This document shows positions 6,450 through 12,373 of a DNA stretch of 12,373 nucleotides, in pieces. Under the pieces are notes generated by a model. It ran no database searches. It was not told where the DNA came from and was given only the letters and a program-made list of their open reading frames with translations. Position numbers and translations under genes: made by a program. This DNA comes from Alphaproteobacteria bacterium (GTDB lineage Bacteria > Pseudomonadota > Alphaproteobacteria > Rhizobiales > Hyphomicrobiaceae). Positions within the stretch are counted from its first letter, which is position 1. The number at the start of each line of letters is the position of its first letter. The stretch covers positions 1 through 12,373 of the forward strand of contig JAJRRE010000329.1 in NCBI GenBank assembly GCA_024279745.1. The letters are read 5' to 3'.

Positions 6450-8954
6450 ATGCGATGGTCCGGCAACAGAGCAGCAGGCGGGGGGCTAATCTTGTACAGT
6501 GTGAGTGGCGTGTCAATTAGGCACTTGAAAAGTGTTGGCGCAATTTTTAGCGGCTTCGCTTCTTCTTTTATTGGCTTTGTTTTTGTTGCCGGGTGCTCGC
6601 TGATTGCTAGTGCCGGAGCAACGGCAAATGCGCAAGGCGTTGTTCCTGATCGCACAACATCCACTTCTGTTACGACCGCAACTGGCGGTAAAATCACCGT
6701 AACCATTGCCCCTCCCAAACAAGGTATCAGCCTCAATCGCTATAGCGATTTCAATGTCCCGCAAACCGGCGTGGATCTCAATAACAGCGCTGCGAAGGCC
6801 GGCACAATTGTCAATGAAGTAACGTCGACCCGGCGCTCCCAATTGGTCGGCCCCTTAAGTGTTACCGGGCAAAAAGCCAATGTGATTGTCGCCAACCCCA
6901 ATGGCATTACCGTCAATGGCGCCAGCTTTGCCAACACGGGTGCCGTTGGCTTGCTCACGGGCCGTGTGAGCACAAATGGCGACGGTAAAATGCAGATTGA
7001 TGTGACATCAGGGGATATTTCCGTTGGTTCAAAGGGATTGTCTGCTGCTCTTGACCGCCTTGATCTCATTGCAAAAAATATCAAAATTTCCGGACCGATT
7101 GTCGACACACGCAGCGCTCCAGCAATGGCATTGAACATCACGTCAGGATCGGGACGCGCCGCGCTGGACGGCTCCGCGTCAGCAACCGACTTATCCAACT
7201 GGTTGAGTGTGACAAGTTTGAAAACGCCCAGCACGGCGACCTCTATCGTTATCGAGAGCGGCGCGGTGCTTAATGGCGGCACCATCACTATTACAGCCAA
7301 TGACAAAGGCGCCGGTGTCAATGTCGCCGGCAAGGGACGCGCTGCCAAAGGGGACTACTGGATTACCGGTAGCGGAAAAATTTTGGTTGACGATGTCGAT
7401 ATCCTTGCCGAAAAAGCCATTTTCATAGCCGGCAAAGACATCGCCTTTCTGGGCAGTTCAAAACAGAGCAAACTGATATCAACCAGCTCAGGGATCTTGA
7501 TCGAAGCCGAAGGCAATCTTAGCGCTCAAAGCACAGCGTTTACCGCCCAGATACGCACGACAATTGGTTTTTCATCTATCGGTGCGGTCATGCTGAGCGC
7601 CGAAGGCGACATAACCTTTGCAAAAGGAAAATTCGGACTGCAATTCACCGCCCTCGATGATGCTTTGGCCTTCGATGCCGCCGGGCGGTTCGCCGATGAA
7701 GGCGGCGTCTATAAGTCTCCTAAAAATATATTCTTGAGCGCCGGAGAAGATTTGGATTTGGTGCAATCGCAACTGACGTCCGCGCTCACGACACTGGTCG
7801 ATGCCCAGGGCGATATTTCCTTTCAGGCGGTAAAACTTCAATCAACGGATTCAATCGTCATTACCGGCAAGAATATTGAAGTGGCAAGCAGCGTCACAGT
7901 GCGCAGTGAAGTGAAGGCCGAAAAAGGTGGTGTTTACATTTCCGCCGAGGAAAATGTTGTTAATCGCGGCGCCCTGGTACAAGGCAGCAAACGCATTGAG
8001 GGCGTTGGCGCATCGATTGGCGGTGTCAGCGTTGTGGCAGGCGGCGGTATTCTCAACGAAACAACCAGCGAAGACCGTGTTGCCTCATTTTTTGGTGAGA
8101 ATGACGATTTAACGCTGCGCGCCGGAGGATCTATTCGCAACGCAAGCGGGCGTTTCTTGTCGAATAAATCGGTGCTGATTACAACTGATCAGACATTTGA
8201 CAATTCGACACTCAAATCAAATGGCCTGACTGGCACCGATAAGACCGTGAAAAAAGCGTCACTGGCGCGCTTTAGTTTCTCAGCCTTTAAAAACGCTCGC
8301 TGGGAAAAAACCATCGACTATGGGAGCTATGTCGATGGCAATGAGATTTCCAATACCACCGCGGTCGATACCTTAAAGATTACCGCCAAGACAGTCATCA
8401 ATGTTGGCGGCGAACTAGCCAGTGACGACATCAACATAACCGCCCAGAACATTGTGAACAAGCCGGCTCTCCTGGGTCGTGTGACACTGCAACGGCGCTG
8501 CAAATTTTTTATATTTTGCCGGAGCTGGGGCAATTCGACGATCACGCGGGATGGCGGAGCAATCACCGCAACCAATGAGTTGTCAATTCTGGCCAGCACA
8601 GCTTTTGTAAATCTGGGCGGAACGCTAAGCGGCTCGAAGGGTATTGCGATCAAGGCCCCGAAGATCACTTTGAGCTCGCAACTGATCCCCAATGTTTACA
8701 CAAGGCCCGCCGGTTTCATGGGCGGCCTTGTCGGCTCCTGGGGGCGTTTTTTCTATACCTATGATGGCGGCGCGCTGGTTGTCGCCCAGGGCGATCTAAC
8801 GCTGGAAAGCGAAAGCGAAGTGGTATTTGACGGCACGACCGTTGTCGTCAGCGGCAAGGTCAATGCAAATCACGGCACCAGGAGCAACGATGCCCCTGCA
8901 GGTTTGAGCGAACTTAACCGGAAATTTAACGGTTTGTTTCGCGGGGTGCTGTGA
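6450..8954 (+). CDS. TpsA2: compact complete FHA-like two-partner-secretion exoprotein
   Basis: An 834-residue (from ATG 6450) exoprotein secreted by the TpsB encoded immediately downstream. A signal sequence ends at about ASAGATANAQ. The TPS domain follows, with TIAPPKQGISLNRYSDFNV, the canonical NPNGI (149-153) and VNGASFANTG. This TPS domain lacks the CNGC pair present in TpsA1. The remainder is beta-helix-type sequence (ITGKNIEVAS, LTLRAGGSIRNASG) ending without a recognisable anchor at FNGLFRGVL. Two similar aromatic segments, RSWGNSTITRDGG and GSWGRFFYTYDGG, lie near the C-terminus. A CKFFIFC motif (684-690) holds the only cysteines of the mature protein. The start is uncertain: the frame is open back to GTG 6366, but TTGACA at 6353 argues for a later start. 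ATG 6450 lacks a clear Shine-Dalgarno sequence, whereas TTG 6492 has GGGGGG six bases upstream. This is short for a TpsA. Its ligand is unknown. Confidence 0.92.
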   Translation: MRWSGNRAAGGGLILYSVSGVSIRHLKSVGAIFSGFASSFIGFVFVAGCSLIASAGATANAQGVVPDRTTSTSVTTATGGKITVTIAPPKQGISLNRYSDFNVPQTGVDLNNSAAKAGTIVNEVTSTRRSQLVGPLSVTGQKANVIVANPNGITVNGASFANTGAVGLLTGRVSTNGDGKMQIDVTSGDISVGSKGLSAALDRLDLIAKNIKISGPIVDTRSAPAMALNITSGSGRAALDGSASATDLSNWLSVTSLKTPSTATSIVIESGAVLNGGTITITANDKGAGVNVAGKGRAAKGDYWITGSGKILVDDVDILAEKAIFIAGKDIAFLGSSKQSKLISTSSGILIEAEGNLSAQSTAFTAQIRTTIGFSSIGAVMLSAEGDITFAKGKFGLQFTALDDALAFDAAGRFADEGGVYKSPKNIFLSAGEDLDLVQSQLTSALTTLVDAQGDISFQAVKLQSTDSIVITGKNIEVASSVTVRSEVKAEKGGVYISAEENVVNRGALVQGSKRIEGVGASIGGVSVVAGGGILNETTSEDRVASFFGENDDLTLRAGGSIRNASGRFLSNKSVLITTDQTFDNSTLKSNGLTGTDKTVKKASLARFSFSAFKNARWEKTIDYGSYVDGNEISNTTAVDTLKITAKTVINVGGELASDDINITAQNIVNKPALLGRVTLQRRCKFFIFCRSWGNSTITRDGGAITATNELSILASTAFVNLGGTLSGSKGIAIKAPKITLSSQLIPNVYTRPAGFMGGLVGSWGRFFYTYDGGALVVAQGDLTLESESEVVFDGTTVVVSGKVNANHGTRSNDAPAGLSELNRKFNGLFRGVL

Positions 8955-8956
8955 TG
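8943..8956 (+). promoter_or_regulatory. Ribosome binding site and overlapping stop/start of tpsA2-tpsB
   Basis: GGGG (8943-8946) lies seven bases before ATG 8954. The tpsA2 stop TGA (8952-8954) shares its A with that ATG. A GTG at 8951 is in the same frame but is a poorer choice. The arrangement implies coupled translation of exoprotein and transporter. Confidence 0.6.
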
Positions 8957-10771
8957 ACACCAGCGCGCAATACTTCATCTGGCTGTGATTTGGTCGATCC
9001 GGCACAAACAAACGCGGCGTACAGCCGGCAGATCAGGCCTGAGCCCTTGCAGCCACGACTGACGCATCTTTACCTGTGCCTCTTGATGGCGTTGTTACAA
9101 GGCGCCCTCACAAGCATCGTGTCTCCGGCTGCACAAGCGCAAACATCGGCACAGATCAAACAGGACCAGGGCCAGCGCGTGCTTGATGAGCGCCGCCAAG
9201 AAGCAACGCGCCAACGCGCTTTAACGACCAAAGGCGGCATGGAGATCAAAGTAGACCCGGTCAAAAAGCCGGGCAAAGAGCCGCGCTGCCTGCCCATTAA
9301 AGCTGTGAATGTAACTGGCATAACCTTGATCGGGCAGGAGGAAATTAGCAAAATTTTGTCCACCCTTCTCTCCGATTGCATGGGCCCGAAGGGAATTGAT
9401 GCGCTGATGGGCGCCATCAACAAGATCTATATTGATCGCGGTTATATTACGACCAGGACTTTTATTCCCAAACAGGATTTGTCGAGCGGCAAACTGGAAT
9501 TGGTCGTCGTCGAGGGCCGTGTCGGTGATATTGAATATGTCGAAATTCTAAATGGTAAACCCAAGCCGGGACCGCACAGCAAGTTGACGACCAGCTTTCC
9601 AGGTATCAAGGGCAAATTTTTGCAATTGCGAGATATCGAGCAGGGACTTGATCAAATAAATCGTCTGCCTTCCAGCACTGCGACATTGGACATTAAGCCG
9701 GGAAAGAAGCCCGGAGAATCAATTTTGGTCATCAAGAACAAGCGCAAAAATCGCCTACGGGCCTTTGCAAAATTTAATTATACCGGGTTTAAAAACGGCG
9801 ATTTACGACGCGCCGATGTTGTCCTGGAAGCCGATGACCTATTGCAGTTAAATGACAATTGGTATCTCGCTTATAGCGGCTCTGAGAGTTCCAATTCTCT
9901 TAGCTTCTCAAGCTCGCTGCCTTATGGGCGCTGGCTGCATTCGTTATCGCTCTCTTATTCAGATTCGCTGTCGCTGCTGACCTCTACTTCGGATTTGTTT
10001 AATCAATCAGCGTCCGTGACAGGATCGACGGACTATTTGATGTTTCGCGATGCCAAACGTAAATGGAAAATCGGCGCTGCCCTCACCCACCGTTGGAACG
10101 CGCGCTACATCAATTCGATTTCCCTGACCCCTCAGAGCCTGAGTGTGGCCGGGCTCACCACCAGTTATGAGCATCATTTTCCGGGCATGTATCTGTCTTT
10201 GACAGGCGGTGTCGATGTTGGTGTACCGCTGTTTGGCGCCGATAAAAATTCAAATGCCAAAGGGGCTGCACAATCTAAATTCAGCAAAATCAAAGGATCG
10301 GCCACTGTTTATAAGGGCTTTAACAACGGCTTGACCGTCTATTCGGTGGCCACTGGCCAGCTCTCACGCCAAATTCTCTACAGCACCGACCAGTTCTATA
10401 TTGGTGGCAGCGGTTCGGTGCGCGGATTTGAAGCCTATCAACGCTCTGGCGAACTGGGAGTTTCTTTGCAAAATACATTGAACCTTCCGCTTTATGCCTT
10501 GACGGGCGGCACCAAGAAATTCAATAAGATTTTCGGTAAAGCTGCCAGCGCTTTACTATCGCTGACACCCTATGTTTTTGTAGATGGTGGGCGGGTTCAT
10601 AGCCTTGCTAATGACACATCACTTTATATGGTGTCGGGCGGTGCAGGGTTGAAGTTATCGACCGAACGTGTCACTGGCGACATCTTTATTGCCAAGCCGA
10701 TTGGCGACAGTAGAGAGATCAATGCCAGGGGCTTTGGGGTAAAATTATCTTTGTCGGTCAGATTGTATTAA
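8954..10771 (+). CDS. TpsB outer-membrane transporter (ShlB/FhaC/HecB family)
   Basis: A 605-residue Omp85-superfamily transporter that recognises the TPS domain of its TpsA in the periplasm and passes it through the outer membrane. Positions here count from ATG 8954. An N-terminal extension of about 36 residues precedes a signal sequence ending near SPAAQAQ (about 63). A Gln/Arg-rich helix (about 64-90) matches the plug helix H1 of FhaC. The ShlB-type POTRA region starts at about 110 (CLPIKAVNVTG), with C112 and C142 as the likely conserved disulfide and GYITTRTFIPKQDL at 163-176. POTRA2 spans about 190-262 and the 16-strand barrel follows. The conserved L6-loop motif VRGF is at 489-492 within GGSGSVRGFEAYQ. 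The chain ends LSVRLY, with a terminal aromatic residue as expected for BAM-assembled barrels. Length is normal for the family. It is the only TpsB in the window and may also serve TpsA1. Confidence 0.95.
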   Translation: MTPARNTSSGCDLVDPAQTNAAYSRQIRPEPLQPRLTHLYLCLLMALLQGALTSIVSPAAQAQTSAQIKQDQGQRVLDERRQEATRQRALTTKGGMEIKVDPVKKPGKEPRCLPIKAVNVTGITLIGQEEISKILSTLLSDCMGPKGIDALMGAINKIYIDRGYITTRTFIPKQDLSSGKLELVVVEGRVGDIEYVEILNGKPKPGPHSKLTTSFPGIKGKFLQLRDIEQGLDQINRLPSSTATLDIKPGKKPGESILVIKNKRKNRLRAFAKFNYTGFKNGDLRRADVVLEADDLLQLNDNWYLAYSGSESSNSLSFSSSLPYGRWLHSLSLSYSDSLSLLTSTSDLFNQSASVTGSTDYLMFRDAKRKWKIGAALTHRWNARYINSISLTPQSLSVAGLTTSYEHHFPGMYLSLTGGVDVGVPLFGADKNSNAKGAAQSKFSKIKGSATVYKGFNNGLTVYSVATGQLSRQILYSTDQFYIGGSGSVRGFEAYQRSGELGVSLQNTLNLPLYALTGGTKKFNKIFGKAASALLSLTPYVFVDGGRVHSLANDTSLYMVSGGAGLKLSTERVTGDIFIAKPIGDSREINARGFGVKLSLSVRLY

Positions 10772-10800
10772 CGGTGTCGGTCTGGTTATGCCGACCGGTT
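10770..10800 (+). other. Imperfect hairpin between tpsB and sel1 gene
   Basis: GTCGG (10776-10780) can pair with CCGAC (10791-10795) around a 10-base loop, and the flanks AAC and GTT add weak pairing. No T-run follows, so it is unlikely to terminate. It could trim or partly attenuate a tpsA2-tpsB-sel1 transcript. Confidence 0.3.
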
Positions 10801-10832
10801 AAGTTCAGTTTGTGCTAAAAGGTGTGTTGAAT

Positions 10833-11729
10833 ATGAAACGTACGCTTCGCCTCCTGGGTTTGTCTGTTGCCATGCTACCGCTGTTCTACAGTGCGTCTTG
10901 GGCGACCGTTGAGGAAGGGCTGGCAGCACTGGATAAACGAGAGTTTTCCAAGGCCGCCGAGCTGTTTGGAAAAGCCGCTGATGCCGGACAACCCGATGGC
11001 GCGTTTTATCTTGGCCGAATGCTCGAACTGGGCATGGGCGGTCAGGCTAATCTGGGCAATGCCGTAGCCATTTATAAAAAAGGGGCGGAAAAAGGCAGTG
11101 CTTTATCGCAAAACCGGCTCGGTATGTTGCACTTGGAAGGCGCAGGCGTTCTGCAAGACTATGAAGAGGGGCGCAAACTGGTTTGCCAGGCGGCAAAGGC
11201 CAGCGATACAAATGGACAGTTTAATTGCGGCCTGGTACTGCTGGAAGGGCGCGGCGGCAAACGGGATGTGGCCGCTGGTATTGCAAACTTAAAAAAAGCT
11301 GCCAAGAAGAATCATATCGGTGCGAGAAATATTCTGGCGCAAGCCTATATCACTGGTAACGGCGTTAAGCGAAATCAAAAAGAAGCTTTAAAACTGTTCC
11401 AGCAAACCGCCGCCGTTGGTAATCCCGTCGGCCTTTTTTCCCTCGGGCAGACATTTGCCTTGGGGATCGGCGTTGAAAAAGATCTAGTAAAGGCGCATGG
11501 CTATTTTAACTTGGCCGCAACCCGCCAGCACCCAGAAGCCGTGCAAGCACGTCAGGCGATTGAACAGCAGCTCAAACCCAAGCAGATCATTGCCGCTCAG
11601 AGATTTGCGCGTGCCTGGCGCCCGAAGGTTCAAAAAGCGCGCAATGGCGTAACGGGGAAACTACACCGCATACCAGGTGCAAAAACCAAATTCAAAACAC
11701 GCACGAACAGAAAAAAGAAGAAGAATTAA
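10833..11729 (+). CDS. Secreted Sel1-repeat (SLR) protein with polybasic C-terminal tail
   Basis: A 298-residue exported protein built of Sel1-like alpha-helical repeats, a protein-interaction scaffold. Residues 1-24 are a clear signal peptide ending SASWA. About five repeats of roughly 36 residues span 30-232, with the typical A-x-x-x-L-G-x-x-x-x-x-G-x-G-V pattern. Examples are NRLGMLHLEGAGV (94-106), FNCGLVLLEGRGG (130-142), NILAQAYITGNGV (166-178) and FSLGQTFALGIGV (202-214). C118 and C132 could form a disulfide. Residues from about 255 to the end are strongly basic and finish in KKKK. An earlier in-frame GTG exists at 10812, but ATG 10833 begins a standard MKRTLRLL signal peptide and has AAAAGG about ten bases upstream. 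It follows tpsB by 61 bases and is probably in the same operon, suggesting a periplasmic or surface accessory role. The exact role is unknown. Confidence 0.88.
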   Translation: MKRTLRLLGLSVAMLPLFYSASWATVEEGLAALDKREFSKAAELFGKAADAGQPDGAFYLGRMLELGMGGQANLGNAVAIYKKGAEKGSALSQNRLGMLHLEGAGVLQDYEEGRKLVCQAAKASDTNGQFNCGLVLLEGRGGKRDVAAGIANLKKAAKKNHIGARNILAQAYITGNGVKRNQKEALKLFQQTAAVGNPVGLFSLGQTFALGIGVEKDLVKAHGYFNLAATRQHPEAVQARQAIEQQLKPKQIIAAQRFARAWRPKVQKARNGVTGKLHRIPGAKTKFKTRTNRKKKKN

Positions 11730-11782
11730 CCCGACCTATTCGCCATCTGCACAATTCATCATCGCAAAACTGGCGTTACAAT

Positions 11783-11803
11783 CCTCCCTTAAAAGCAAGG
11801 AGG
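11783..11803 (+). other. Hairpin downstream of the Sel1-repeat gene, possible weak terminator
   Basis: CCTCCCTT (11783-11790) pairs with AAGGAGG (11797-11803) with one bulged base and a loop of about six bases. It lies about 55 bases after the Sel1-repeat stop codon. No T-run follows, so it is at best a weak or factor-dependent terminator, or an RNA 3'-end stabiliser. Confidence 0.35.
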
Positions 11804-11913
11804 CACCGCTCCAGTATTATCGGCGGCTCCATCTTGAGGATAATTGGTGCTAAGGAAGTGAGCGAGAAAGAAAACAGATTTGCGCCTGGGGTGCATGCAA
11901 GAAAACCAGCGGG

Positions 11914-11985
11914 TGGTCGCGGCTGGTCATTGCCAAGGCGGTTTGTTGTTGTTTTTCTGTGGGATACAACGACCAGCGGCGACCA
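11914..11985. repeat. Long imperfect inverted repeat (15-bp arms, one mismatch)
   Basis: TGGTCGCGGCTGGTC (11914-11928) is the reverse complement of GACCAGCGGCGACCA (11971-11985) except at one position. The arms enclose 42 bases. Inside, GTTGT can pair with ACAAC (11966-11970) directly next to the right arm. The octamer ACCAGCGG is also directly repeated at 11905-11912 and 11972-11979. The whole lies within 30 bases of the tRNA-Ala fragment. Its function is unknown; an integrase or excisionase arm site, or the end of a small mobile element, is possible. Confidence 0.5.
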
Positions 11986-12012
11986 TGATTGATCCAGGCA
12001 AAACTATGCAGA

Positions 12013-12062
12013 TGTGAATGGCATTCACGAGGTCGTCGGTTCGATCCCGTCTGGCTCCACCA
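12013..12062 (+). pseudogene. 3' half of a tRNA-Ala(GGC) gene; probable integration (att) scar
   Basis: The sequence folds as the 3' part of tRNA-Ala. There is an anticodon stem TGTGA/TCACG and loop ATGGCAT, giving anticodon GGC with U33 and A37. A five-base variable loop AGGTC follows, then T stem GTCGG/CCGTC with loop TTCGATC, acceptor strand TGGCTCC (U at position 70, as needed for the Ala G3:U70 pair) and ACCA. Upstream, where GGGGCCA or GGAGCCA and the D-arm (TAGCTCAG) should be, none of this is present. It is therefore a fragment, not a working tRNA. The fragment starts near the anticodon stem-loop, a common crossover zone for tyrosine integrases that use tRNA genes. The expected intact copy would lie to the left of the window if the window is inside the element. 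Confidence 0.75.
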
Positions 12063-12316
12063 ATAAAATAAATGCCTTAATGATTTTACTAAGCACACCG
12101 CTTTGAATATTTGTAACGCATATGTAACAAAATTTGGTTGCTACTAGTGCCAAGTCTTCGCTGAAAACGGGGACACTTCAAATGGCCGCGATTGAACCGC
12201 TAATTTGATGATGGCCGTGTCGTAACCGGTTCAACAACCGCTTACGCTAGTCCGGGCAAAAAACCATCCGTCAAACGCCTCGGCCTCGATCGGGACAACC
12301 TGTTGCGACTTCAAAA

Positions 12317-12373
12317 TTAGAGCAGCTCTTTATATGCTTCTTCATATTTGTCGGCACATTTTGCCATTGTGTA
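12317..12373 (-). CDS. Possible C-terminal end of a gene entering from the right edge
   Basis: The minus strand reads 18 codons from the window edge to TAA at 12319-12317, ending KYEEAYKELL, which is plausible helical protein sequence. It is too short to identify, and chance cannot be excluded. An ATG inside it would give only 16 residues, so if real it is more likely the tail of a longer gene. Confidence 0.25.
   Translation of the reverse strand, partial: YTMAKCADKYEEAYKELL

Larger units (their letters stand above)
11730..12316. other. Gene-poor right flank with hairpins and tRNA scar
   Basis: No convincing protein gene is present. The region contains a hairpin at 11783-11803, a long imperfect inverted repeat at 11914-11985, a tRNA-Ala 3' fragment at 12013-12062, and then about 250 bases with no identifiable gene. 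A plus-strand frame stays open across about 11783-11993 but lacks a credible start with a correctly spaced ribosome site. The patchwork is what one expects at the edge of an integrated or decayed mobile element. Confidence 0.5.

Noticed and set aside
6740..7348. Minus-strand 202-codon frame opposite tpsA2
   Set aside because: It is the antisense shadow of the TPS domain and beta-helix start of tpsA2, which has clear family motifs on the plus strand.
11835..11993. Short plus-strand frame after the Sel1-repeat gene (starts TTG 11835 or GTG 11858)
   Set aside because: The only purine-rich ribosome-site candidate abuts the GTG with no spacing, the translation matches nothing I recognise, and the frame overlaps the long inverted repeat.
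12013..12062. Acceptor piece of a permuted two-piece tmRNA, as found in alphaproteobacteria
   Set aside because: The T arm and CCA would fit, but the sequence also has a canonical anticodon arm with GGC and a five-base variable loop, and no tag reading frame or GGGG-type coding piece is visible downstream. A tRNA-Ala(GGC) fragment explains it better.
11850..12098. Minus-strand reading frame containing SQTGSNRRP
   Set aside because: This peptide is the antisense translation of tRNA-Ala 3' sequence, a well-known source of spurious proteins, and the rest of the frame has no recognisable domain.

Overview
The window looks like accessory DNA from an alphaproteobacterium of roughly 50% G+C. The taxonomic cues are an IalB-family periplasmic protein, a type found mostly in alphaproteobacteria, and a tRNA-Ala(GGC) 3' fragment that fits that group. 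I cannot name the genus. The content is dominated by two-partner secretion (TPS, type Vb): two TpsA exoproteins with filamentous-haemagglutinin TPS domains and one TpsB outer-membrane transporter, plus envelope or periplasmic proteins.

Layout. The minus strand carries, in transcription order, an IalB-family protein (6305-5670), a ChaN-like haem-binding-type protein (5598-4552), a gene-free stretch of about 560 bases with a candidate promoter, and a very large TpsA (tpsA1) that starts at 3991 and is still open where the window begins, at least 1330 codons later. The plus strand, divergent from the ialB-like gene, carries a compact complete TpsA (tpsA2, about 6450-8954), a TpsB transporter whose start overlaps the tpsA2 stop by one base (8954-10771), and a secreted Sel1-repeat protein (10833-11729). 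From 11730 on there is no convincing complete gene. That stretch holds a long imperfect inverted repeat and a tRNA-Ala(GGC) 3' half without its 5' half, which looks like the attachment-site scar of an integrated element. A few codons of a possible gene on the minus strand touch the right edge.

How the genes may work together. The TpsB almost certainly secretes TpsA2. No second TpsB is visible next to tpsA1, so it may secrete TpsA1 too, unless a dedicated partner lies beyond the left edge. The most unusual content is in TpsA1: its beta-helix repeats of the type GRDLxLxAG are repeatedly interrupted by blocks very rich in Tyr, Trp and Arg. Cysteines in the visible part of TpsA1 and in mature TpsA2 occur only as close pairs. 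A ChaN-like protein beside TPS genes makes a role in haem or host contact conceivable, but that is inference.
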